Position numbers and translations under genes: made by a program. Positions 1 to 8,545 of a DNA stretch of 64,000 bases are shown here, in pieces. Positions within the stretch are counted from its first letter, which is position 1, and each line of letters opens with the position of its first letter. This DNA comes from Atopobium sp. oral taxon 416 (GTDB taxonomy: Bacteria; Actinomycetota; Coriobacteriia; Coriobacteriales; Atopobiaceae), in contig NZ_CP072380.1 of assembly GCF_018128285.1 (NCBI RefSeq), positions 1,550,001-1,614,000 on the forward strand, written 5' to 3'. The notes beneath the pieces were generated by a model. It made no database searches. It was not told the origin of the DNA and was given only the letters and a program-made list of their open reading frames with translations.

Positions 1-1
1 C

Positions 2-301
2 AGGAAGGCCGAAGGCACCTGCTCCCTCTTCCTGAGCACAGCCGGAACACCCATGCGGCCACACCAGGTCCACACGGCGATGTCGCTGGCTGGTGGCCGT
101 GCAAGGATCGAGGCATACCACAAGACGCATGGGCTGCGCAGGATGGTGGCCACGAACATGGCCAATGCGGGGATCGACGCGAAGACCATCGCGGACGTGC
201 TGGGGCACGAGCGCGTGGATACGACGATGGGATACGTGAAGGTCAGCATGGAGAACCTGTGCAGGGTCGCGTCGCCGTGGCCCAAAGAGGGGCTGCTGTG
301 A
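2..301 (+). CDS. Tyrosine recombinase, C-terminal part (first of a trio)
   Basis: The reading frame is open from the left edge of the window, so only the C-terminal end of the protein is visible. It carries the catalytic signature of tyrosine recombinases: HGLRR, then LGHE, then the tyrosine in TTMGYVKV near the C-terminus. The stop codon overlaps the GTG start of the next recombinase (GTGA at 298-301), implying translational coupling. Three adjacent overlapping recombinase genes on one strand are the hallmark of RIT (recombinase-in-trio) elements. The visible part has no internal stop, but its two partners are broken, so the element is probably inactive. Confidence 0.75.
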   Translation, partial: RKAEGTCSLFLSTAGTPMRPHQVHTAMSLAGGRARIEAYHKTHGLRRMVATNMANAGIDAKTIADVLGHERVDTTMGYVKVSMENLCRVASPWPKEGLL

Positions 302-1218
302 GCGGGAGTGAGGAGATGGCCGACAGATGCATAGCATACAAGCGAGCGCTCGGGTTCGACTTTGCCGGCGAGGCCCGAGGGCTGTGCTCCTTTGCAGCCT
401 TCCTGCGTAGCTGCGACACCACGAAGGAGGCGGCACTTGCCTGGGCATGCAGCAGAGCGGGCCACCCAAGAGCGTATCAGGCACAAAGATACGAGACGGT
501 CAGGCGCTTCTCAAGATTCGCCCATGCGCTCGACCCTGCCTTCCCCACGATGCACCCTGGGCTCCTCAAAAGCACGTCCGAGCGGATCGTCCCATACATC
601 TACAGCGAGGAGGATACCTGCCTGCTCATGCGTAAAGCGCTCTCGGCAGGCTCGTCTGACAGCCTTAAGGGCGAGGGCCTCGCGTTTCTGATAGGGCTCA
701 TGGGATCATGCGGGCTGCGCGCAGGCGGTCGCTCGGCCTTAAGGATGCCGACTTCGATGCGCATGCTAAGACCCTTGGCGACAAGGGATTCGAAGTTCGA
801 CGCACCCAGGACGATTCCGGTCTCGCCGATCACCGCAGAGCGCATCGCAGGGCGGAGCAGGAAGAAAGGCAGCGGGGCGCCGGATAGCATGATCGTGTCG
901 GGCGGTGAGGCCCCTCAGCAGGGACTCTGCGGAAGGCATGTTCTCAAAGAGACGCTGGACGCTTCTGGGCAGAGGTGAGGCCTTCGCAGGAAGCAGGCCG
1001 CACCCGTACGACCTGCGCCACTCGTTCTGCGTGGTGGCGCTGCTGCACTGGCATGCGAAAGGCGAGGACGTGAGTGCGATGATGCCCTACCTTTCGGCCT
1101 ATATCGGCACAGGAAGCTCTTCGATACCTACTGGTAGCTGACAGGCATCCCGAATCTTATGGCAGTGGCGGCGGACTCGTTTTGCCGCGCGATGCGGATG
1201 GAGACACAGCAGCCATGA
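298..1218 (+). pseudogene. Tyrosine recombinase pseudogene (second of the trio)
   Basis: A GTG start overlaps the upstream stop. The N-terminal core-binding domain reads well to about position 720. Frame changes follow near 722 and 790 (the two roughly compensate), near 905 and near 1100, with an in-frame TAG at 1135-1137. The catalytic block HPYDLRHSF appears at about 1002-1028, and GHRKLFDTYW, with the probable nucleophile tyrosine, resumes in the original frame at about 1105-1134. The tail ends in a TGA that overlaps the ATG of the third recombinase. At least four indels and one stop show that the gene is dead. Confidence 0.7.
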
Positions 1219-1626
1219 TAGACAGCTTCTTCCAACTCCTGAAAGGATTCTTCCTCCAGCGGATGGCTGCCGGAAGGAAGCTGTCACCGCAGAGCGTCTC
1301 TTCGTATCGCGATGTGTTCTCGCTTATGCTCAGATGGTTGTGCGACGAGAGGGGCACCGATGCATCGGAGGTGGGCATGGGCGAGCTCACGGCAGAGAAC
1401 ATCGAGGAATTCCTGCTGTTCCTGGCCGAGAGGCGCAACAATTCGGCGCAGACCGTAGACTGCAGGCTCGCGGCCATAAAGGCATTCTGCTCCTAGGCGG
1501 CATACAGGGTCCCGAAGCGGCTTAGCGAGATGAAGCGAACATCGGACATTCCCTAGTGCATAGAGAAGAGATGCGAGGTTAACTATCTGACACGCGAAGA
1601 GATCGGCTGGCTCCTGTATGCATGGC
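1215..1626 (+). pseudogene. Tyrosine recombinase pseudogene, truncated (third of the trio)
   Basis: An ATG overlapping the preceding TGA (ATGA at 1215-1218) starts a typical SAM-like core-binding domain that includes SVSSYRDVFSLMLRWL and AERRNNSAQTVDCRLAAIKA. A TAG at 1494-1496 and a second TAG near 1554 interrupt the frame, but recognisable sequence continues (LTREEIGWLLYAW) to about 1626. There it stops abruptly at the edge of an IS3-family fragment. The catalytic domain is absent, so this is a remnant. Confidence 0.65.
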
Positions 1627-2067
1627 GACGCTTCTTCCGCATGCCAGCTCCCGCCTCCACCTGTACAGTAAGGCACGGGCCCGATCCGGCCGCTTCGGCT
1701 GCCTCTTCCCGACGCTGAACGATCTTGCCGCTGTCGTCTTGCGCTCCACAGGCGCGAGCTCGTCAATCCAGCCGACAAGGACCTGCGAACATCCTGGGTA
1801 GCCAAGCTCACGGTGGGTGAAGGATTGTATCTGCCATGGGAGAGATAGTGCTTTACAGCGGAGCGCTTCTGCCAAGCTGCCTTTGCCTGCCTCCCATTCC
1901 TTATACCATGCCACAAGTTGGACGCGACTCGGATATCCCAGCTCGCGTGGTGCGGCACCCACCTTCTCGCGTACCTGACATAGAACTCTTTAGCTCTCGT
2001 CCTCTCCTGGAGGTGTATATCTGTCCTCCAGACCAGCTGCTCGGTACGGATTTCCGCTACCACCCCC
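1627..2067 (-). mobile_element. IS3-family fragment (copy A, orfA region)
   Basis: This stretch is nearly identical to 31046-31496 and shares the terminal sequence GGATTTCCGCTACCACCCCC (2048-2067). It encodes, on the minus strand, the helix-turn-helix OrfA part of an IS3-family transposase, with repeated ELGYPSR/ELGYPG blocks and WIDELAPVERK, split between frames. Only the orfA end remains. The orfB part and the other terminus are missing, and the left edge abuts the broken third recombinase. It cannot move by itself. Confidence 0.75.
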
Positions 2068-2330
2068 GATCCGTCCGAAGTGTTTGAGATTATGCAGGTT
2101 AATGAATTTGAATGGCATTTGCTTGCAATGCTTCGCTATATCAGTAAAGTAAGAAAGTAGTTTCTGTGAGCGTGGTTCCAGATTCCATAAATGCAGTATT
2201 AAAACGAAGTATTCATTGCAACGAACGGGCTTCAGACGCAGGACACCGCTGCTGAGACAGAACGGTATCCGAGGGGCACGTTCGCTGTTTGCTTATATTT
2301 CATATTCTTAAAGGCCATGGAGGTCGATAC

Positions 2331-4421
2331 ATGAAGGCAAAGAGAGTCAATCCAGCAGTGTATGCAGGCTTATTGACTACCGCGATGGGCGTACTTCCTT
2401 TGCCTGCACAGGCGCTCACTGAGTCTGATGGCTCGATCAATTGGGGACCGTTTGCCATGGGTGTGGGCACCGGTGTCGCAATCACCGGCATCGTCAGCGC
2501 GATCGCCTGGCACAACGCCAAACGTAACCTGGTCAATGAGCTGAAGGCCTCTGAAGAAAATGAAGAGCTCAATCAGACCGACGCCTATATGCCGCAGCAC
2601 CTTTGTGAACCCGGAGATAGGCCGAAGACCTATGTCTACGACGCGGATGATCCGGAGCTTGAGGTGGACGACGGGCCCCAAAGCGAGAGCGTGCATGGTG
2701 CACATCATAAGACGCCTGAAAGCGATCCGGACGGCCAGGATGCGACTGTCCTGGAGACGACTCCAGAGCAGAAGAGCGTTTCCGCTGACTATCACGGCGC
2801 CCACTTCAATGCCGAGGCTGTCGCTAGCTCTGAGGCCGAGTCTTCTAGGGAAGAAGAACCTCAGAGCCAGCAGGACAGCACTGGAAACAAATCACAGGTG
2901 GATGTGCTCAATGACAGGATCCCGCAAATGGAGCAGGTGGATGACTGGGTGAAAAGCGCCAGCACGGATGAAACCACCGATTTCCTGCGTGCCGCACAGA
3001 TGCGTTCTTCCTATGTAAAGCAGCATCCAAAACCGAAATCGGCTGGTCATGGTGCTCACTCCTCCGATGACTACGGCGATATCGCCACGAACTATGTCAA
3101 ACGGCGTACCTGGTCACAGCGTATGCAGGAGCGCGCCCACGGCGTCGCGGAAGTTCTAGCGGATCGATTAGGCCATGACCCGATGGAGGATGTGCCGGTT
3201 ATCACCCGTGCAGATGGCACGGTCGGCGATATCGGAACTGGATGGTGGCATAAGGCCATGGGCAACGATATTTCAGGCCCCATGGACATAGATATCGACG
3301 ACAACTATTCCGTGATCCAGCAGAAAGTCGACGATATCCCATTCCAGGATTCTGTAGCTTCTGCCCAACAGACATTTGCGCAGGCAGATACAGAAGCGGC
3401 AGAGCCTTCACCACAGCACTTCCAGCATCAGGAGCCTGAGGAAGGGGTTCCCAACGAAGAGACCGTTGTGGAGCCAGGAGGCGCCCATACTGTCGCTACG
3501 CCTGAGGTGACTCCAATTAAAACTGAGAAGGTTGAGACGACAGAAACAGCTAGCGTTGAAACTTCTGAGCCTGAGTCGATAACGGAGATTGGAACCTCTG
3601 AGGTTGAAACAAAAACCGAAGCGGAGCCTGCTGAGGCTGGGGAGACCCTGGAGCAAACGCCGGAGGTAGCCGCTGAGGCAAATGTCGAGGAAGAGGAGCC
3701 AAGCGGAGTAACGCCGGAGCAAGAGGCAGGACCCACTGCTGAAGAGCACGTCAAAGAAGAAACTGAAGAGACTTCTGAGCCGGTTGCCGAAGCAGAGGTA
3801 GAACCTGCTGGAGAAGAGGTTCAGAGCGAGGTGGAAGCCGCTGAAGAGATGCCTGAGGTAGCTGCTGAAGAACAAGCGGAGCCTATCGAAGAAGCGAGCA
3901 GCGGCGAGAAGCAGCCCAGAGACGAGCAGGAAGAGGACGAGAAAGAGTTCGACGAGGATATGTGGCAGTCTGCTCTGGATTCCATCGACAAGCGCGATCG
4001 CCAAGAGCAGCAGGATATCCTGGATAGCCAAATCTTCCCGTATGTTGTCACCTCATCCAACTCCCTGGATGACACCGAAGGTGATCTGTTCAACGCCGGA
4101 GCTTTATCGCCCGTAGGCAATAACCTCGATCAGGCCAAACCGATCGATACTGAGGAGCATGCAGCAAAACACTTCAAGCAGAGTGCCAAACATGCCCAGC
4201 ATACGGATCAGAACGATGGAACCTCTGAAAGCGAAAAGCCTGAGAAGAAGGTCTCTCAGGATACCCGCGACCTCCTGACGGTGATTGATGGTGGAAGCCA
4301 GCGTATCCAACCGGTCGATACCCACCGTGTGCACAAGAAGACCCACCGCCCGACGCGCCTCAAGCATCTGACTTCACGCTATGAGCATGAACGCGAGCAG
4401 CATGAATCGCAGGAGGCTTAA
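2331..4421 (+). CDS. Large acidic secreted or anchored protein of unknown function
   Basis: The 696-residue protein starts at ATG 2331, eleven bases after a GGAGG box; an upstream in-frame start would put extra residues ahead of a good signal peptide. Residues 1-30 form a signal peptide ending in PAQA, and a hydrophobic Gly/Val/Ile-rich segment at about 40-60 could anchor the protein. The rest is hydrophilic. A Glu/Pro/Ala/Thr-rich low-complexity stretch covers roughly residues 360-560, and a basic, His-rich tail follows. The motif Gly-Ala-His occurs four times (codons near 2700, 2797, 3051 and 3481), three times as HGAH. I recognise no family. It is followed 9 bases later by a VanZ-like gene, so the two may be cotranscribed. 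A surface or cell-envelope role is inferred from the signal peptide only. Confidence 0.7.
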   Translation: MKAKRVNPAVYAGLLTTAMGVLPLPAQALTESDGSINWGPFAMGVGTGVAITGIVSAIAWHNAKRNLVNELKASEENEELNQTDAYMPQHLCEPGDRPKTYVYDADDPELEVDDGPQSESVHGAHHKTPESDPDGQDATVLETTPEQKSVSADYHGAHFNAEAVASSEAESSREEEPQSQQDSTGNKSQVDVLNDRIPQMEQVDDWVKSASTDETTDFLRAAQMRSSYVKQHPKPKSAGHGAHSSDDYGDIATNYVKRRTWSQRMQERAHGVAEVLADRLGHDPMEDVPVITRADGTVGDIGTGWWHKAMGNDISGPMDIDIDDNYSVIQQKVDDIPFQDSVASAQQTFAQADTEAAEPSPQHFQHQEPEEGVPNEETVVEPGGAHTVATPEVTPIKTEKVETTETASVETSEPESITEIGTSEVETKTEAEPAEAGETLEQTPEVAAEANVEEEEPSGVTPEQEAGPTAEEHVKEETEETSEPVAEAEVEPAGEEVQSEVEAAEEMPEVAAEEQAEPIEEASSGEKQPRDEQEEDEKEFDEDMWQSALDSIDKRDRQEQQDILDSQIFPYVVTSSNSLDDTEGDLFNAGALSPVGNNLDQAKPIDTEEHAAKHFKQSAKHAQHTDQNDGTSESEKPEKKVSQDTRDLLTVIDGGSQRIQPVDTHRVHKKTHRPTRLKHLTSRYEHEREQHESQEA

Positions 4422-4430
4422 GAGGCTTCG

Positions 4431-4901
4431 GTGACGGAACAGCATCGGCGATACATAGATTCCTTAATCTGGGTCATACTGTGGATCTGTATGATCTGGG
4501 GCCATTCCTTTATGAATGGTTTTGTCTCGGGCAATGAATCCGGCGCGATCGTCAGGCTTGTGACGCCACTGGCCCAGTCGTTGCAGGTCTACGACACCGA
4601 CCTTGTGACCTTTATTGTGCGCAAGTGCGCCCACTTTACCGAGTATCTGATTTTAGGCTTGTTTGTCAGCCATGCTGCACGGCTTAGGTGGCACCAGGTG
4701 AAAGCAGCCGTGTTCAAGACGGCCCTCACGATCGTTGCGGTGTCGCTCGTGGATGAATTTGTGATACAGGCAAATACAGTCGGGAGATCCCCCTCGTTTC
4801 GCGATGTCCTGATTGACTGTGCAGGCGCCTGTGCCGGTCTGCTCATACTATATCTGCGTGCACGCCACCGTCGACGTACACGCAGCAAAGATACAGCGTA
4901 A
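4431..4901 (+). CDS. VanZ-like membrane protein
   Basis: The 156-residue protein starts with GTG, preceded by AGGAGG inside the end of the upstream gene. It has four hydrophobic segments and the VanZ-family pattern: a WGHSF-like first helix end, the conserved RKCAHFTEYLILGL block at about residues 65-78, and VDEFVIQ followed by GRSPSFRDVLIDCAGACAG. VanZ was named from a teicoplanin-resistance accessory gene, but most homologues are uncharacterised envelope proteins, and resistance should not be assumed here. It is convergent with thrB, with only 7 bases between the stops and no clear terminator. Confidence 0.85.
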   Translation: MTEQHRRYIDSLIWVILWICMIWGHSFMNGFVSGNESGAIVRLVTPLAQSLQVYDTDLVTFIVRKCAHFTEYLILGLFVSHAARLRWHQVKAAVFKTALTIVAVSLVDEFVIQANTVGRSPSFRDVLIDCAGACAGLLILYLRARHRRRTRSKDTA

Positions 4902-4908
4902 AGATCAT

Positions 4909-5802
4909 TTATTCCAAATAGTAGGCCCCAGTTGCAGAGGCAGCACAGATGCGCACCTGCAGCCCCTCAACCATGCCCTTTACGGCGCTCACCACATCCT
5001 GGGCGACATCCTCATTGCCGCAGATCGCAAGCATCGTGGATCCGGAGCCGGAGATAATGAAGGAACAGGCGCCGGCTTCCAGCGAGCGTTCCCGCAGTTG
5101 TTCATAGTCAGGAATCAGCTTCGAACGGTACGGCTCATGGAGGCGATCCTGGTTGACTTCTTCCAGAAGACCTTCGTCGCCGGTCTCCAACGCTCTAATC
5201 GTGGCGACGATGCGACCCATCTGCCAAACTGCAAGCTCCGTCGGAACCGACATGGGTACTACCTGTCGGGCATCAGCGGTCCTCACCTCATAGTGCGGCG
5301 ATAAGGCCACAAAACGCCAGGAATCTGCGATATCGAAGCGCAGTGAGGTTGTCGTGGTGCCGTTTACAAAGCTGGAGACCAAACCGCCGAGGATTGCGGG
5401 GGCGACATTGTCCGGATGTCCCTCCATAGTGGTGGCGATATCCAGGCAGAGCTGTTTATTGTGAGGACGCCCTGCCAGGCGCTCTGCACCCATGATGCCC
5501 GCAACGACGCAGGCGGAGCTCGATCCCAATCCTCCGGAGAGGGGAATCGAGGAGTCGATATTGATGTGCACGGGTACCGGTTTAACGTCCATACGCCGAC
5601 AGGCGCCCCTATAGCTGGTGAGGACTAAGTTATCCTCACCCCGAAAACGCTCTTCGCAGCCCGTGATCTCAGAGTGATCCGCGGGTGTGAACGAGAAAAC
5701 TGCTTCCCAATTCAGCGCAATGCCCAACGTGTCGAAGCCGACACCCACATTGGCGCTCGTGGCTGGGACCGCTACTGTGACGGTTTTCTCCATGCTTCCC
5801 AT
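4909..5802 (-). CDS. thrB: Homoserine kinase
   Basis: This 297-residue GHMP kinase phosphorylates homoserine with ATP to O-phosphohomoserine, the substrate of the neighbouring threonine synthase. The N-terminus has the VPATSANVGVGFDTLG signature, the ATP-binding loop is PLSGGLGSSSA, and EGHPDNVAPAILGG and a C-terminal ISGSGSTM glycine motif follow in family order. An internal ATG three codons downstream (5793) is an alternative start. The gene follows thrC by 2 bases on the same strand, so the pair should be one transcript. Confidence 0.96.
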   Translation of the reverse strand: MGSMEKTVTVAVPATSANVGVGFDTLGIALNWEAVFSFTPADHSEITGCEERFRGEDNLVLTSYRGACRRMDVKPVPVHINIDSSIPLSGGLGSSSACVVAGIMGAERLAGRPHNKQLCLDIATTMEGHPDNVAPAILGGLVSSFVNGTTTTSLRFDIADSWRFVALSPHYEVRTADARQVVPMSVPTELAVWQMGRIVATIRALETGDEGLLEEVNQDRLHEPYRSKLIPDYEQLRERSLEAGACSFIISGSGSTMLAICGNEDVAQDVVSAVKGMVEGLQVRICAASATGAYYLE

Positions 5803-5804
5803 TT

Positions 5805-7289
5805 CTATCTGAAGATACGCGTGCAGGAGTTCTCCACGAACGCTGGCATCTGGTCGAGATCTTCCACATCCTTGTGCAGTTGCGGAGCGCTTCTGAGCTC
5901 TGAGAGCTGCTTGGGTGCGGCAAGGCCGGCAAGCTTTGCCAGCTCATCCATGCATTCAAAGCCGTCTTTGCCTGCGGTGTCTTTGCCGAGCGCGGAGAGT
6001 ACGTCGGCAGAGAACTTGAAGGGGCTCGCCGTTGAGAGACAGACGCGCTGCACGCCGTCGGACTCGATACTGTCAAGGACGGTCTTCGCGACAGCGGTAT
6101 GCGGATCGACCAGGCGACCTTCATTTTCAAAGGTCTCTTTGATCGTTTTCTTGGTGACAGCATCGTCCGCATAGCCTGCCAGGAAGGTCTTCTGGATCCG
6201 CTCTTTGACAGATTTGGTGACCTCGTAGTAGCCCTCGTCGTTGAGCTGCTGCATGAGGGAAGCGACGTAGTCTGCATCCCCATCGGATTCGTAGTAGAGC
6301 AGGCGCTCCAGGTTGGAGGAGACCAGGATATCCATCGAGGGGGAGATCGTCTTGATAAACGGACGGCGGCGGTCATAGCGGCCGGTGGTGATAAAATTAG
6401 TCAGAACGTTGTTCGCATTGGAGGCGACGATCAAATGGCGGATGGGGAGGTCGAGCTTCTTAGCCAGATAGCCCGCCAACACATCGCCGAAATTGCCCGT
6501 CGGGACACAGAAGTCCACCTTGTCGCCTGCCTTGATCGCTTCACGCTCCACGAGCTTGGAGTAGACGAAGAAGTAGTAGGTGACCTGCGGGACCAGGCGG
6601 CCGATATTGATTGAGTTAGCGCTGGACAGTTTGATATGGCGTTGAGCCAACCGTGCGTTGAGCTCAGGGTCGGAGAAGATCTCCTTGACGCCGGTTTGGG
6701 TGTCATCGAAGGTACCACGCACACCGCAGACCGCGACGTTGCTGCCCTTCTGGCACACCATCTGTAGGTGCTGGATATCCGAGACCTTGCCAGCGGGGTA
6801 GAAGACCGTAACGCCGCAGCCTGGCACGTCCGCAAAGCCTTCCAACGCAGCCTTGCCGGTGTCGCCGGAAGTTGCGGTTACGATCATCACGGAGTCTTCG
6901 CTCTCACCGCGTGCCACACTCATCAGCTGCGGCAGCATCTGCAGCGCGATGTCTTTGAAGGCACAGGTGGGACCGTGGAAGAGCTCGAGCAGCCAGTCAT
7001 CGCCGATTTTTGTGACCGGCGTGATGTCAGGATTGTCGAACTGGTTGGAGTAGGCTTTTTTGACGCAGCGGCCGATTTCCTCGTCGGTATAATCACCGAG
7101 GAGCGTCGAGAGCACGACGCATGCCTGATCCTGATAGTTTTTGGAGAGTAGAGATTTATAGTCAAGCTCCATCTGATCGACGGCATCGGTGACAAAAAGC
7201 CCTCCATCTGGAGCTAAACCTTGCAGTATAGCTTGCTTACTTGTTACAGTTGTCGCAGACGAACGCGTACTGTGGTAGAACGTTCTCAT
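5805..7289 (-). CDS. thrC: Threonine synthase
   Basis: The 494-residue PLP enzyme converts O-phosphohomoserine to threonine. The PLP-binding lysine lies in GPTCAFKDIALQ (about residues 105-116), with TATSGDTGKAALEGF and VPTGNFGD downstream, as in the long bacterial/fungal-type threonine synthases. It starts at ATG 7289, preceded on the minus strand by GAGGAA with good spacing. The start faces that of hom across about 100 bases, so a shared control region is likely. Together with hom, lysC, asd and thrB it covers the threonine branch of the aspartate pathway. Confidence 0.96.
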   Translation of the reverse strand: MRTFYHSTRSSATTVTSKQAILQGLAPDGGLFVTDAVDQMELDYKSLLSKNYQDQACVVLSTLLGDYTDEEIGRCVKKAYSNQFDNPDITPVTKIGDDWLLELFHGPTCAFKDIALQMLPQLMSVARGESEDSVMIVTATSGDTGKAALEGFADVPGCGVTVFYPAGKVSDIQHLQMVCQKGSNVAVCGVRGTFDDTQTGVKEIFSDPELNARLAQRHIKLSSANSINIGRLVPQVTYYFFVYSKLVEREAIKAGDKVDFCVPTGNFGDVLAGYLAKKLDLPIRHLIVASNANNVLTNFITTGRYDRRRPFIKTISPSMDILVSSNLERLLYYESDGDADYVASLMQQLNDEGYYEVTKSVKERIQKTFLAGYADDAVTKKTIKETFENEGRLVDPHTAVAKTVLDSIESDGVQRVCLSTASPFKFSADVLSALGKDTAGKDGFECMDELAKLAGLAAPKQLSELRSAPQLHKDVEDLDQMPAFVENSCTRIFR

Positions 7290-7396
7290 TATCGTGTTTC
7301 CTCACTTGGTAGGCATCAGTACCTGTGAGGTACATGATAGCGGGAATACACAAGAGCTGTGAGTCACGTCACACAAATGAAAAAGATTGGATGGAC
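7290..7396. promoter_or_regulatory. Divergent thrC/hom control region with nested dyads
   Basis: This is the only non-coding gap between two divergent threonine-pathway operons, so promoters for both directions should lie here. It holds the perfect dyad GTACC-N5-GGTAC at 7319-7333, and a second pair, CCTCAC at 7300-7305 with GTGAGG at 7325-7330, overlaps it. Either could be an operator. I see no convincing -35/-10 pair and no T-box or leader-peptide attenuator. The regulatory role is inferred from position and symmetry. Confidence 0.4.
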
Positions 7397-8545
7397 ATGA
7401 TGAACATCGCTTTGCTGGGACACGGCACCGTAGGCCGTGGCGTTGAAGAGATCATCGAAAAACATGTGCCGTCGTTGACGGTTAAGAGAATCCTCGAGCT
7501 ACCGGGCCGTTTGACGGATGAGCGGATGACCTCCAACTTCGACGATATCGTAAGTGACAGCTCCATCGAGGTCGTCGTCGAGGCGATGGGTGGCCTCGAA
7601 CCGGCGCACACCTATATTGAGGCGGCGCTTGATGCAGGCAAAGCTGTCGTCACGTCCAACAAGGCTGTGGTGGCCGCCTATTTTGCAGAATTTGTGGAGC
7701 ACGCGAAGGCACACCAAGCACAGCTCTTTATTGAAGCGACCTCCGGTGGCGGCATGCCTTGGATCGCCGGGATCCAGAAGGCGAAGCGTATCGACACGAT
7801 CGACTCCTTCTCCGGCATCCTGAACGGCACCACAAACTTTATTATTGACAACATGCGCAAAGATGCCGTTGATTTTGACGTGGCCCTCAAAGAGGCCCAG
7901 AAGCTGGGATACGCGGAGCGCGATCCCACTGCGGATATCGACGGCATCGACGTTAAGAACAAAGTCATCATCTCCGCCTCCGTGGCCTTCGATGTGGCCT
8001 GCACCAAGGATCTCCCGGTTATGGGCATCCGCAACGTTCACATCGCGGACCTTACCTTCCTGGAGAGCCGTGGTCTCGTCGTGAAGCTCTTGGGCCGCGG
8101 CGTGCAAAAAGACGGACGCTACGCGGTCTCCGTCGAGCCGACCGTCGTGCCACTGCACTCGCTTGAGGCGGATGTACCCTCCAACTTCAACTTGGCGACG
8201 TTGCACGGTGAGACGATCGACACCCTAAAGTTCTATGGCCAGGGCGCCGGCAGCCTGCCGACTGGCAATGCGATGGTGCAAGACCTGTTGGACTACCAGG
8301 CAGGCGTCAAGCCGGAGTACAAACTTTCAGATGATAAGACCTATGACTCGAGCCTGCTGACGCAGGACTATCTGGTCAGGACCACGAGCAAGCTCCCGAA
8401 AGAGGCCAAGCCCTACCTCGAGGGATACCACGTCCTTAAGAACCTGACGTCCGTCCAGGCGCGTGAGGTGCTCGACCAGCTGCTTGTCGGCGATCCCAAA
8501 GCGCTTATGGTGGCGGTATCCAAGGAGGTTTCGGTCAGTGATTAA
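7397..8545 (+). CDS. hom: Homoserine dehydrogenase
   Basis: It reduces aspartate semialdehyde to homoserine with NAD(P)H. The Rossmann glycine motif GHGTVGRGV is at the very N-terminus, LNGTTNFI marks the substrate domain, and GYAERDPTADIDGID carries the conserved acidic catalytic residues. Three in-frame ATGs lie at 7391, 7397 and 7400; 7397 is chosen because GGATGG is nearby. The protein is about 382 residues, shorter than the usual 430 or so, and only about 75 residues follow the catalytic domain, with no ACT domain that I can recognise. Its end overlaps lysC by 8 bases. Confidence 0.95.
   Translation: MMNIALLGHGTVGRGVEEIIEKHVPSLTVKRILELPGRLTDERMTSNFDDIVSDSSIEVVVEAMGGLEPAHTYIEAALDAGKAVVTSNKAVVAAYFAEFVEHAKAHQAQLFIEATSGGGMPWIAGIQKAKRIDTIDSFSGILNGTTNFIIDNMRKDAVDFDVALKEAQKLGYAERDPTADIDGIDVKNKVIISASVAFDVACTKDLPVMGIRNVHIADLTFLESRGLVVKLLGRGVQKDGRYAVSVEPTVVPLHSLEADVPSNFNLATLHGETIDTLKFYGQGAGSLPTGNAMVQDLLDYQAGVKPEYKLSDDKTYDSSLLTQDYLVRTTSKLPKEAKPYLEGYHVLKNLTSVQAREVLDQLLVGDPKALMVAVSKEVSVSD

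Noticed and set aside
4431-4901. VanZ-like gene as evidence of glycopeptide resistance
   Set aside because: There is no vanA, vanH, vanX or vanRS nearby. VanZ-like proteins are widespread without resistance.
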